Shown here in pieces: positions 8,319 through 16,286 of a DNA stretch of 64,000 bases; positions within the stretch are counted from its first letter, which is position 1; the number at the start of each line of letters is the position of its first letter. The notes below the pieces were generated by a model. That model was not told the DNA's origin. It made no database searches and was given only the letters and a program-made list of their open reading frames with translations. Made by a program: the position numbers and the translations under genes. The stretch lies in assembly GCF_017744675.1 (NCBI RefSeq), contig NZ_JAGIAV010000001.1, forward strand, positions 928,151-992,150, read 5' to 3'. This DNA comes from Flavobacterium sp. (GTDB lineage Bacteria; Bacteroidota; Bacteroidia; Flavobacteriales; Flavobacteriaceae).

Positions 8319-8325
8319 AAAAAAA

Positions 8326-8832
8326 CTATTCTTTTGCTTTTATAATAACAGGCAGAATGAACTGTGTTTTTACTGGAATTCCGCGTTTTATGGCAGGATT
8401 TACTTTCGGGAAATCAACAAGACGCACATGAAGTATACTGTCAATTTTTATGGTGTCGTACGCAACAGAATCTTTCGGGAACTGTGGTTCAAACTTCATA
8501 GTCGAGTTAGGAAAAACAGTTACTTTTACTTCGATTGTATCTAATTCCGGGTATAAAATCGACAAAGTGTCAACATTCAATTTTTCTTGAACAAGGCTAG
8601 ACATCACCTCAAAAAAGCATTGCTGGCGAAGTTTTTTGTCGGCAATTTTATCGCAATCTGGAACAGAAGGATATTCATCAACTTCTTTCCAATTAATTGA
8701 TTTTAATTCTTTCTGAAGTAACTCTTTTTCAGACGGAACCTGCTTCTCAAAATATTGACAAGAATGAAAAGTCACGCATATAAAAAGAAGAAAAAACTGC
8801 CTCAAGGTTTTTGATATTGGATAAATGAACAA
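8326..8832 (-). CDS. Lipoprotein with a TonB C-terminal-like end
   Basis: The 168-residue protein has an N-terminal hydrophobic stretch ending 'FICVTFHSC', fitting a lipoprotein signal (Cys about residue 25). The last 45 residues ('LHVRLVDFPKVNPAIKRGIP' and 'VKTQFILPVIIKAKE') resemble the C-terminal domain of TonB or energy-transducer proteins ('PA...NGxPV...FxLPIxF'). No Pro-rich linker or ordinary N-terminal anchor is present, so it is probably not a classic TonB. It follows a small secreted-protein gene by 21 bp on the same strand. Function unknown. Confidence 0.65.
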   Translation of the reverse strand: MFIYPISKTLRQFFLLFICVTFHSCQYFEKQVPSEKELLQKELKSINWKEVDEYPSVPDCDKIADKKLRQQCFFEVMSSLVQEKLNVDTLSILYPELDTIEVKVTVFPNSTMKFEPQFPKDSVAYDTIKIDSILHVRLVDFPKVNPAIKRGIPVKTQFILPVIIKAKE

Positions 8833-8853
8833 ATTTAAAATATAAAAATACGA

Positions 8854-9234
8854 TTATTTTTTTTGAGAAGCTTTGTATTCTAGATAATCTTCATAGTTTT
8901 CTGAAAGCCAATTTTCTTTATTTTTTTCAGCAATTTCCTTTTGATTTGGATATAATTTGGCCAGTCGATCTGAAAAAGCAGCAATTTGAACCGTATAATT
9001 ATAGAATTCTGTTTTGGTTAACACTATATCAGGATTATTTTTCTTGCTGAAGAAATCAAAAAAAAGAGCATCAAATTCTTTCATAGAAAAATTTAATACC
9101 TTTTTCTTATTACTTTTATAAAGGCTGTCTTGCAATATCCTGTCGTCGGTTGAAAGTTTTTTTGGTTGTGCATAAGAACCTTCAAAAACTGAAAAAAACA
9201 GTAATGCAAAAATTATTTTGATAAGTATACGCAT
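8854..9234 (-). CDS. Small secreted protein of unknown function
   Basis: The 126-residue protein starts with a clear signal peptide ('IIFALLFFSVFEGSYAQ', cleavage after about residue 22). The mature part is charged, rich in Lys and Asp, and probably helical ('VQIAAFSDRLAKLYPNQKEI'). I do not recognise a family. It is followed after 21 bp by the TonB-like lipoprotein gene, so the two probably form one transcript and act in the periplasm. Confidence 0.65.
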   Translation of the reverse strand: MRILIKIIFALLFFSVFEGSYAQPKKLSTDDRILQDSLYKSNKKKVLNFSMKEFDALFFDFFSKKNNPDIVLTKTEFYNYTVQIAAFSDRLAKLYPNQKEIAEKNKENWLSENYEDYLEYKASQKK

Positions 9235-9276
9235 TGGAATTAATTAAAAATGTAAGTGCAAATTTACAAAAACAAC

Positions 9277-9778
9277 ATGGATTTATTTTTATTATTATTA
9301 GGTTTTATATGTATGATTGTTGGTGTTTTCGGAAGTTTTATTCCTATTCTTCCCGGATTGTCCAGTTCTTGGGTGGGATTGCTTTTGCTGTACCTTACCA
9401 AAGCAGTCGAAAATAATTATTGGGTTTTGGGAATTACTTTTGTGCTCATGGTCATCATTACCATATTAGATTATATTATTCCGTCAAAAGGAACAAAAAA
9501 ATTCGGAGGAAGCTCTTACGGAGTCTGGGGAACTAACATTGGGTTGATTGTTGGGATTCTTGCTCCAATTCCGTTTGGAATCATAATTGGACCTTTTTTA
9601 GGAGCTTTAATCGGCGAATTAATGTTTCGATTCTCAAAATCATAAAAGAGCCTTAAAAGCAGCTACTGGATCGCTATTAGGCTTTCTTGCATCGAGCTTT
9701 GTTAACTTTGTGGTTGCAGTCGTGTATTTGGGAATATTTTTAAATATTGTGTGGGAATATCGTAATATTTTATTTTAA
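9277..9778 (+). pseudogene. DUF456 family membrane protein, disrupted by a frameshift
   Basis: The frame from ATG 9277 stops at 9645 after 122 residues: 'GFICMIVGVFGSFIPILPGL' and 'PSKGTKKFGGSSYGVWGTNIG' are DUF456 signatures. The missing C-terminus is present in another frame from 9632 to the stop at 9776-9778: SQNHKRALKAATGSLLGF and a final hydrophobic helix, as expected for this family. Removing one base near 9631 joins them into a protein of about 166 residues. The gene is either a recent pseudogene, a sequencing error, or uses frameshifting. DUF456 proteins are inner-membrane proteins without a known role. Confidence 0.75.
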
Positions 9779-9944
9779 TTCTGTAACATTTTAAGCTTTT
9801 TAACGTTGCTTAAAATTAATTATCAAACTTTTCTTAAGCTTTTTTTCTTTTTTGTTTGACTACTAAAGGGTTGTGTTTACTAGTGTTGCAGAGTTTTTAG
9901 TGTTAATGGCTGGTTATTAAGACTGTAAATTTTTAACTTAATTT

Positions 9945-9974
9945 TTGGAAATGTTAAAATATTTTATATTTTTA
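9945..9974 (+). promoter_or_regulatory. Candidate promoter of the DUF937-like gene
   Basis: TTG at 9945-9947 preceded by T's, a 19-bp gap and TATTTTTA at 9967-9974, one mismatch from TAnnTTTG. The predicted transcription start falls at about 9980, at the edge of a perfect inverted repeat. Confidence 0.5.
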
Positions 9975-9980
9975 TCACGA

Positions 9981-10011
9981 TAAACGATAAAAAGCCTCAC
10001 TTTATCGTTTA
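9981..10011 (+). promoter_or_regulatory. Perfect 11-bp inverted repeat at the predicted mRNA 5' end
   Basis: TAAACGATAAA (9981-9991) pairs exactly with TTTATCGTTTA (10001-10011) around a 9-nt loop. It begins at the predicted start point and ends 34 nt before the ATG. It could be an operator, a 5' stabilising hairpin, or an attenuator. Confidence 0.55.
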
Positions 10012-10045
10012 TTTTAAATCAGTATAAATAATCATTTTTTAAGTT

Positions 10046-10654
10046 ATGAGTATGACCCCAAACCTACAAATTGAACTTAGACGCTTTATTTCTTCTAATG
10101 TTGTCTCCAAGTTAAACAAGTTTTATTTTGAAAATGATGCACTTTTAATAAAGGGAATAGACGTCTCGATCGGCACAATTTTGATGGGACTCTACAACAA
10201 AGCCGAAGAATCTGATTTTTACTCTGAAATTGTTTCATTGATCCAAGAAGATTCTACTTTTTACCAAGAAGTAGATTTTAATGCCGGCAGAATTTTATCA
10301 GTTGACGACTGTTACCGTTTAGAAGGAAATGTGTTACTGAAAGAATTATTCTCCAACAAAAAAGGCAGGATTTCAGAAATGGTTTCTAACGAAGTTGGTA
10401 TTAAAAGCGAAACAGCCAGAGAAATACTTAACTTTTCAGCATTACTTGTAATGTCTTACTTACGGTACAATCTCCAATTAATAGAAAGTTTAAAGCTCCT
10501 TTTAGAAGATCAAAAAAGAGATATTTTAAACAGCATTCCTCCTGGAATTAAAATCATCCTAGGTTTTTCAAATTTCGAAACAGTAGAAGACAAAAACCAA
10601 TCTATCGGAAGATCTATTTTTACCCTTTTCGGACATAATTTCTTTAGTTTTTAA
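10046..10654 (+). CDS. DUF937-like protein
   Basis: The 202-residue protein is probably soluble and helical. The region with 'FNAGRILSVDDCYRLEGNVLLKELFSNKKGRISEMVSNEVGIKSETAREIL' spacing (about residues 75-130, repeated glycine/acidic helices and 'LLKELFSNKKGRI') resembles DUF937, where a signal such as 'G..IL..LFG' precedes paired helices. The family has no established function. The gene is monocistronic, with its own promoter, leader hairpin and terminator. Confidence 0.6.
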   Translation: MSMTPNLQIELRRFISSNVVSKLNKFYFENDALLIKGIDVSIGTILMGLYNKAEESDFYSEIVSLIQEDSTFYQEVDFNAGRILSVDDCYRLEGNVLLKELFSNKKGRISEMVSNEVGIKSETAREILNFSALLVMSYLRYNLQLIESLKLLLEDQKRDILNSIPPGIKIILGFSNFETVEDKNQSIGRSIFTLFGHNFFSF

Positions 10655-10662
10655 AAATAAAA

Positions 10663-10692
10663 AATCCCATTTTCTATAAGAAAACAGGATTC
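10663..10692. terminator. Probable bidirectional terminator
   Basis: AATCC-CA-TTTTCT / AGAAAA-CA-GGATT forms a stem with one internal mismatch pair between the convergent DUF937-like and pseudouridine synthase genes. The T-tail is weak on both strands. Confidence 0.4.
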
Positions 10693-10718
10693 ATTTAGGA
10701 TTTCAATTTGAAAAACAA

Positions 10719-11627
10719 TTATGTGTTTTTCAAATTGATAATTTCTTGATCGGTCAAAAAGCGCCAGTTTCCGCGAGGCAGGTTCTTTTTGGTTAATCCT
10801 GCAAAAGAAACACGGTCAATACGCAAAACATTGTATTCGAAAGATTCAAAAATAGAACGCACCACTTTTACGTTAGCAGTACGCAATTTAAGACCAACTT
10901 CGCTTTTTGGTTCATTATCAATATAGCTTACTTCTTCAACAAAAACGCGGTGTCCGTCAAGAACCAAACCTTTGCTGATTTTTTCCAAATCTTCAAACTT
11001 CAAGTTTTTATCTAAAGAAACCTGATAGATTTTAGAAGATTTCTGATTCGGCAATGTAAACTTACGAATCATATCAGTATCGTTTGTAAACAACAACAAA
11101 CCGGTTGTATTTTTGTCCATTCTCCCTACAGCAGCAATTTTAGCATTTGTAGCACCACGAACAAGTTCTAGAACGTTACGGTATTCTTGACCTTCGTCAA
11201 AAGCAGTCGTAAAGTTTTTAGGCTTATTCAATAAAATATATTCTTTCTTTTCAGGAGTTAGCGTAACGCCGTCAAAGTTTACAACATCATTCAGTTTTAC
11301 CAAATATCCCATTTCGGTAACTACATTACCGTTTACTTTTACGTTTCCAGACTGAATGTAAATATCAGCATCACGACGAGAACAAACGCCAGAATTAGAG
11401 ATGTATTTGTTCAAACGAATTTCATCTGAAGCCTTTTGTCTCTTTGCAGGCTGATTTTGTTTTCTAAATTTTTCTGCTGCTGCTTCCTGTGCCGCTTTAA
11501 CTTCAGGTTTCACTTTTTTAGGCCCTTGCGCGCGCTTAGCCATAGGAGGTTTTGGCTTACTAGAGTTTGATCTTGAGCTATTTGGTCTAGATCCGCCTCT
11601 TTTATTTTTGCCTTCCTTGTTGTTCAT
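10719..11627 (-). CDS. rRNA pseudouridine synthase, RluB/RsuA family
   Basis: The 302-residue protein starts with a low-complexity Lys/Arg/Ser/Pro tail (about 1-65), then an S4 RNA-binding domain ('IRLNKYISNSGVCSRRDADI', about 68-115) and the catalytic domain with 'GRMDKNTTGLLLFTND', where the Asp is the nucleophile. RluB-type enzymes make pseudouridine in helix 89 of 23S rRNA, RsuA-type in 16S; the sequence alone does not settle which, although RluB-like is more usual in Bacteroidota. A TATCTTTG -7-like element on the minus strand (11645-11652) fits its promoter, but no -33 TTG is seen. It is separated from the UbiA gene by a long repeat tract. Confidence 0.88.
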   Translation of the reverse strand: MNNKEGKNKRGGSRPNSSRSNSSKPKPPMAKRAQGPKKVKPEVKAAQEAAAEKFRKQNQPAKRQKASDEIRLNKYISNSGVCSRRDADIYIQSGNVKVNGNVVTEMGYLVKLNDVVNFDGVTLTPEKKEYILLNKPKNFTTAFDEGQEYRNVLELVRGATNAKIAAVGRMDKNTTGLLLFTNDTDMIRKFTLPNQKSSKIYQVSLDKNLKFEDLEKISKGLVLDGHRVFVEEVSYIDNEPKSEVGLKLRTANVKVVRSIFESFEYNVLRIDRVSFAGLTKKNLPRGNWRFLTDQEIINLKNT

Positions 11628-12191
11628 AGAATCATTAATTTGTGCAAAGATAGTTTTTTCCTGCTAATAAATCTTAAGTTCTATGTTCTTAGATTAATAG
11701 CAGTAATTTTCAGATACATTAGAATCACCGCAATTGGCTTTTTTTCAAACATGGATTCCCGCTTTCCATTACAATCTTTTATGGTGAACCCCACCATAAA
11801 AGGATTTTCATTTCAATCGGGGCTAATCTCAAACAATTGGCTTCTTTTAATTATTTTGGCTATTTCACAAAGAGCACAAACATTAAGTCTCTCAAAGAAT
11901 CTTTTGTGTATCTCTGCGAAATCCTTCGCGCATCTCTGTGAAATATAAAAACTTAACAGTAAATATTTTGACTCTTTCACAAAGAGCCACAAAGCTGATC
12001 ACAAAGTCTCTCAAAGAATTTTGTGTATCTCTGCGGAATCCTTCGCGCATCTCTGTGGAATATAAAAAACTTAACAGTAAATATTTTTGGCTATTTCACA
12101 AAGAGCCACAAAGCTGATCACAAAGTCTCACAAAGAATCTTTTGTGTATCTCTGAGAAATCCTTCGCGTATCTCTGTGGAATAAAAAAAAA
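11628..12191. other. Long gap filled mainly by tandem repeats
   Basis: The left part (11628-11857) holds the pseudouridine synthase promoter region and anonymous AT-rich sequence, including GGCTTTTTTTC and a small inverted word CCCCACCATAAAAGG. The right part is a three-copy tandem repeat. No credible gene is seen. Confidence 0.6.
11858..12183. repeat. Three tandem copies of a 110-119 bp element
   Basis: Copies run at about 11858-11967, 11970-12087 and 12089-12183. Each contains TTTCACAAAGAGCCACAAAG, then AAGTCTCTCAAAGAAT, TTTTGTGTATCTCTGCG and CCTTCGCGCATCTCTGTG. The first copy lacks GCTGATCACAAAG and the last is cut short after GGAATA. The ends TTTCACAAAGAG / CTCTGTGGAA are imperfectly complementary, so each unit is a loose palindrome. 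Copies abut with no spacers. Confidence 0.85.
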
Positions 12192-13148
12192 TTAGTAATT
12201 AGAAATCAATTCCTTTCCGTGCCATAAAACACTAGGATTGATCAAGACAATGCAAAAAACGCCAGAAACAATCAGGAATTTTAAAACATTGTGAAGTCTT
12301 AAAAACTGCTCTTTAGAATTGGACTTCCATAAATAAATCAGGAAAAAAAGTAAAACTCCAAAACAAACATAAAAGTAAATATCCATGTAGCCTACATCAT
12401 AAATATTTACCAAAACGTAAACAGGAACAATCGTCAAAATAGTCAAAGCAGTAATGATTTGCTTAGAGATTTTTTCTCCATACAAAACAGGAATTGTTCT
12501 GTAATCTGTAACTAAGTCACCTTTTAGGTTTTCTAAATCTTTGATCATTTCGCGAATCAGTAAAAGTAAAAATAAGAAAACCGCATGTGCCGAAATCACA
12601 ACAAAATGACTCATGTGATTTTCTATTTCTTCAAATGAAATCTTGTTATAGAAATATAGTAATATGGCAAAAAACGGAGTTACTGCAAGCAATGCCGACA
12701 TTAGGTTCCCGATAATTGGATACTTCTTGATTTTATGAGAATAAAACCAAATCATGAAAATATAGACAGAAAAGAACAAAAATGCGCGCCAAGAAACGAT
12801 TCCAGCCATTAACACAGCAAGAAAATTCAAACCAAAATAAACATTCAGTTTTGTTTTCTGGCTAACCAAACGATCCAGCATCGATTTGTTAGGTCTGTTG
12901 ATTAAGTCTTTTTGGCTGTCGTAAAAATTATTGATAATATATCCAGAAGCGATTGTAATAGCCGAGGCAAAAACTATTAGAAATAAATAAAAATCTAGCA
13001 GAATATCTAGTGCTCTAATTTCTGGAGCAAGTATAAAGATCGCCGATAAATATTGCGCTAAAACTATTATTGGAATGTTATAACCTCTAACCACAGAGAA
13101 CAGACTAACAATTTTCATTATTAAAAGTTTTTGCTGTCTGTTTAACAT
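12192..13148 (-). CDS. UbiA-family prenyltransferase, DGGGP synthase-like
   Basis: About 318 residues with eight or nine membrane segments. The two Asp-rich motifs of the UbiA family are present: 'NNFYDSQKD' (about residues 76-84, NxxxDxxxD) and 'DLENLKGD' (about 203-210). Family members in Bacteroidota closest to this type are usually annotated geranylgeranylglycerol-phosphate geranylgeranyltransferase, the second step of archaeal ether-lipid synthesis; a quinone-type or other prenyl acceptor is possible. It is the last gene in a mevalonate-pathway run, which would supply isoprenoid donor. An alternative start is at 13118. Confidence 0.75.
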   Translation of the reverse strand: MLNRQQKLLIMKIVSLFSVVRGYNIPIIVLAQYLSAIFILAPEIRALDILLDFYLFLIVFASAITIASGYIINNFYDSQKDLINRPNKSMLDRLVSQKTKLNVYFGLNFLAVLMAGIVSWRAFLFFSVYIFMIWFYSHKIKKYPIIGNLMSALLAVTPFFAILLYFYNKISFEEIENHMSHFVVISAHAVFLFLLLLIREMIKDLENLKGDLVTDYRTIPVLYGEKISKQIITALTILTIVPVYVLVNIYDVGYMDIYFYVCFGVLLFFLIYLWKSNSKEQFLRLHNVLKFLIVSGVFCIVLINPSVLWHGKELISNY

Positions 13149-13208
13149 AAAGTTTTGTTTGTGGAGATTAGTTTAGGGAAGTTAAAAGATATTTTTTAAT
13201 TCAAAAAT

Positions 13209-13799
13209 TTAGAGTTTGTTTTTTAACAATTCTTTAGAACCATAGCCCAATTTTCTAATACAAGCCAAAGCTTGTTTTTGAGTGATTTCAATTTCTCTAA
13301 TGTCCTTTTTTTCTACAAAAACCACCGATCCGCTCCAAGGATTTGGCGCATCTGGAATAAAAACGGTAAATTCATTATCGTTTATTTGTTCAATTAAAAA
13401 AGCAAATTGCCAGCCTGCATCTGTAGGCACCATAATTACTTTTAAATCTTCTTTAGATTCAAAACCCATTATGCTTTCATTCATATTCTTGATAAATGCA
13501 TAACCTGGAACCAAACTCAAAACATTGTCTTCAATTTTTTGGATGAGCTTTTTGGCATAAACAGTTCTCGCTAATAAACCTGCTGCAAAACAAATTATGA
13601 TAATAATGGTTACAGCAATAATTTCCTGTAACGCAAACCCCATAAATTTTACTCTTGGAAGAGAACTTACAATTGGGACTGTAATTTTTTGTACTATATG
13701 ATATCCTTTTTCAAATAGAACCAATAACAAAATTAATGGCGCTAAAAAAAGAATTCCTCCTAAAAAAGTTGCTTTGATAATCTTTAAAATACCATTCAT
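13209..13799 (-). CDS. DUF502 family membrane protein
   Basis: The 196-residue protein has two N-terminal membrane helices (about 10-30 and 55-78) and a soluble C-terminal part with 'VMVPTDAGWQFAFLIEQ' and 'VFIPDAPNPWSGSVVFVEKKD', both characteristic of DUF502 (LIKE COV in plants). Its molecular role is not known. It lies between the mevalonate kinase and UbiA genes with gaps of 65 and 60 bp, on the same strand. Confidence 0.88.
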   Translation of the reverse strand: MNGILKIIKATFLGGILFLAPLILLLVLFEKGYHIVQKITVPIVSSLPRVKFMGFALQEIIAVTIIIIICFAAGLLARTVYAKKLIQKIEDNVLSLVPGYAFIKNMNESIMGFESKEDLKVIMVPTDAGWQFAFLIEQINDNEFTVFIPDAPNPWSGSVVFVEKKDIREIEITQKQALACIRKLGYGSKELLKNKL

Positions 13800-13864
13800 G
13801 TTCAGTAACTTTTTTAGGTTAAATATTAGGAAAGTCTATTCAAATAAGTATCGTTTTTAGGAAA

Positions 13865-14803
13865 TTAAAATTGATAAACAACTTCTAATTTGTAATCTTT
13901 TAAAGAAGCTTTAGCACGTTCTAAATCTTCGGTGAAACCAAGAATATAACCGCCTCCGCCAGAACCGCAAAGTTTTAGGTAATAATCATTGGTGTCAATT
14001 CCGTGTTGCCAGATTCCGTGAAATTGTTCTGGAATCATTGGCTTGAAGTGATTTAAAACAACTTTAGAAAGTTTTTTAGTATTGGTAAACAACGATTTCA
14101 TATCGCCATGCAGGAAGTTTTCTACGCAGGCATCGGTGTATTTTACAAACTGATTTTTAAGCATAGCGCGGAAGCCTTTATCTTTTAGGTTTTCCATAAA
14201 AATGCTCACCATTGGAGCCGTTTCGCCAACAATTCCTGAATCTAACAAAAATACAGCACCTTTTCCGTCAAAACTTTGAGTCGGAATTCCAGTTGCTTCA
14301 ATATTGTCTTTTGAATTGATCAAGATTGGAATACTCAAATAACTGTTTAGCGGATCTAAACCTGAACTTTTTCCGTGGAAAAAGCTTTCCATTTGAGAAA
14401 ATATATTTTTTAACTGTAATAGTTTTTCACGAGTCAGATTTTCTAAAACGGTGATTTTATTAGCAGCATATTTATCATAAATAGCAGCTACAAGAGCACC
14501 GCTGCTTCCAACGCCATATCCTTGCGGAATACTAGAATCGAAATACATTCCAGTTTCAACATCATTCTTTAACGTTTCTAAATCGAAAGTGACCAATTCT
14601 GGCTGCTGCGTGTGCAAAACTTCAAGATAAGCTGCAAAACTTCGTAAACTTCTGTTTGATGCGATTGCTTCTTCAGTAGGTTCTTCGCTTTTTTTCAAAG
14701 CGCCGTTGTAAAAATTATAAGGAATAGAAAGTCCTTTAGAGTCGCGGATAATTCCGTATTCTCCAAAGAGTAATATTTTTGAGTAAAATAAGGGTCCTTT
14801 CAT
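13865..14803 (-). CDS. Mevalonate kinase (GHMP family)
   Basis: The 312-residue protein has the GHMP fold: 'SKILLFGEYGII' at the start, the ATP-binding glycine/serine motif 'SIPQGYGVGSSGALVAAIYD' (about 93-112), and the C-terminal 'KLCGSGGGGYILGFTED' motif (about 283-299). It would phosphorylate mevalonate with ATP in the cytosol. It sits two genes from diphosphomevalonate decarboxylase in the same transcript direction. Role as mevalonate kinase rather than another GHMP enzyme rests on this context and on 'FGEYGI'. Confidence 0.82.
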   Translation of the reverse strand: MKGPLFYSKILLFGEYGIIRDSKGLSIPYNFYNGALKKSEEPTEEAIASNRSLRSFAAYLEVLHTQQPELVTFDLETLKNDVETGMYFDSSIPQGYGVGSSGALVAAIYDKYAANKITVLENLTREKLLQLKNIFSQMESFFHGKSSGLDPLNSYLSIPILINSKDNIEATGIPTQSFDGKGAVFLLDSGIVGETAPMVSIFMENLKDKGFRAMLKNQFVKYTDACVENFLHGDMKSLFTNTKKLSKVVLNHFKPMIPEQFHGIWQHGIDTNDYYLKLCGSGGGGYILGFTEDLERAKASLKDYKLEVVYQF

Positions 14804-14852
14804 GATTTATTTTATGTCTTTCTTTTAAAAGTAATTTTTATTTGGGTGGATC

Positions 14853-15107
14853 TTAGCCTTTAATATACAAGCCAATTATCATCATTGCTAAGGCAAAAAA
14901 CAAACCGACAAACCATTTTATCATGTCGTTTTTCGCGTCTACAATTTCTTTTTTTACAAAATCCCTAGTGGCAATTTCATTTTTATCTTGTCTGATTTCT
15001 TCACTAATAGTTCTGTCAATCGCTTCAACAAACTCTTTAGCCTTACTCTCATCGAGATTAAGTTCTTTTCTAAATAAATCGTAAAGTTTTATTGCAGCTG
15101 TATTCAT
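14853..15107 (-). CDS. Small membrane-anchored helical protein
   Basis: About 84 residues from the ATG at 15107 (the frame is open to a TTG at 15119). A charged helical region with 'FVKKEIVDAKNDMIKW' leads into one C-terminal membrane helix ('WFVGLFFALAMMIIGLYIKG'). The layout resembles CCDC90/DUF1640-like small proteins, but the match is by shape only. It lies between the mevalonate kinase and diphosphomevalonate decarboxylase genes with gaps of about 46-49 bp. Confidence 0.65.
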   Translation of the reverse strand: MNTAAIKLYDLFRKELNLDESKAKEFVEAIDRTISEEIRQDKNEIATRDFVKKEIVDAKNDMIKWFVGLFFALAMMIIGLYIKG

Positions 15108-15153
15108 AAATGTAATCAAAAAACTATTCTAAAATATATAAAGATACGCAAAA

Positions 15154-16245
15154 TTACAATGCAATCGCGCCATTTCCAATTTCGTCGCAAATGTACTGAC
15201 TATTCTGACAAAATACAACTAATTCGTCTTGAATAAATTGACGCACTTTTGCCGCAACATTTTCAGGATAAAGAACATGAACATTTGCACCAGCATCAAG
15301 CGTAAAACAAACTGGAATCTGCGTTTCGTTTCTGAATTTCCAGATCGCATTTATGATTTGTAGTGTATTGGGCTTCATCAGAATAAAATAAGGCATAGAA
15401 GTCATCATCATGGCGTGCAAAGTCAAGGCTTCGCTTTCTATAACTTTAATGAATTCGTCTATATTTCCATTTTCAAAAATGGCGATTAATTTATCCAGAT
15501 TTTCGTGTGCCTGGGCAAAACGTCTTTCGGCATATGGATGATTGTGCATCAAATCATGTCCAACTGTACTCGAAACTTGTTTTTCGCCTTTATCAACCAA
15601 TAAAATAGTATCTTGGTAATTCTTGAAATTTTCGTGAATCGTATACGGAAATTCAACACCAAATAAATCGGTGCTTCCTTCAATATTAGCCTGATTTCCC
15701 CAAACTACAACATTTCCTTTCACGCTTCTGCAAGCACTTCCAGAACCTAAACGAGCCAAAAATGAAGCTTTCTGATAGAAATAATCCTCTGTCATTTCTG
15801 GATTTAGTTTTTTTTCTAAACTCATAAAATTCATTGCCAAAGCAGCCATTCCAGAAGCCGAAGAAGCAATTCCTGAGCTATGCGGAAATGTGTTTTGAGT
15901 ATCAATTGTAAAATGATAATCTTTCAAAAACGGCAGATAAGCTTCAACTCTTTCTAAAAACTTCTGAATTTTTGGTTTGAAATCTTCTTTTGGTTTTCCC
16001 TCAAAAAGCAAATCAAATGAAAAACCATTTGTCGAAGCTGAAGTATCTTTTTTCGAAAAAGCCAGTTTCGTAATCGTTTTACAATTGTTAAGTGTAAAAC
16101 TTATTGACGGATTTGCCGGAATCTGATTGTCTTTTTTTCCCCAGTATTTCACTAATGCAATGTTGCTTGGCGCGCTCCACTCGAAGTTTCCGTTTTCGAT
16201 TGTTGAAGTATATGAAGTTGGTATAAAATCAGCTGCTGAATACAT
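15154..16245 (-). CDS. mvaD: Diphosphomevalonate decarboxylase
   Basis: The 363-residue protein matches this enzyme throughout: 'WSAPSNIALVKYWGKKDNQIPANPSIS' (N-terminal substrate loop, about residues 23-50), 'TFPHSSGIASSASGMAALAM' (ATP loop, about 114-133) and 'CFTLDAGANVHVLYP' near the C-terminus with the catalytic Asp. It converts mevalonate diphosphate to isopentenyl diphosphate. It heads a five-gene run with the small membrane protein, mevalonate kinase, DUF502 and UbiA genes. A TATCTTTG -7-like element lies at 16263-16270 on the minus strand, 18 bp upstream. Confidence 0.92.
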   Translation of the reverse strand: MYSAADFIPTSYTSTIENGNFEWSAPSNIALVKYWGKKDNQIPANPSISFTLNNCKTITKLAFSKKDTSASTNGFSFDLLFEGKPKEDFKPKIQKFLERVEAYLPFLKDYHFTIDTQNTFPHSSGIASSASGMAALAMNFMSLEKKLNPEMTEDYFYQKASFLARLGSGSACRSVKGNVVVWGNQANIEGSTDLFGVEFPYTIHENFKNYQDTILLVDKGEKQVSSTVGHDLMHNHPYAERRFAQAHENLDKLIAIFENGNIDEFIKVIESEALTLHAMMMTSMPYFILMKPNTLQIINAIWKFRNETQIPVCFTLDAGANVHVLYPENVAAKVRQFIQDELVVFCQNSQYICDEIGNGAIAL

Positions 16246-16286
16246 GAATTATAAAATTTTGGCAAAGATAACTTTTAAATTTTTTC

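Larger units (their letters stand above)
9646..10045. other. Gap between DUF456 and DUF937-like genes
   Basis: The first part (to 9778) is the out-of-frame tail of DUF456. The rest is AT-rich and carries only the candidate promoter at 9945-9974 and the perfect stem-loop at 9981-10011. I see no further gene. Confidence 0.6.

Noticed and set aside
11640..11948. A 102-codon open frame on the plus strand
   Set aside because: It has no family likeness, begins in the promoter of the opposite gene and ends inside the tandem repeats.
11858..12183. Regular repeats that could suggest a CRISPR array
   Set aside because: Units are 110-119 bp, abut directly without unique spacers, and no cas genes are near.
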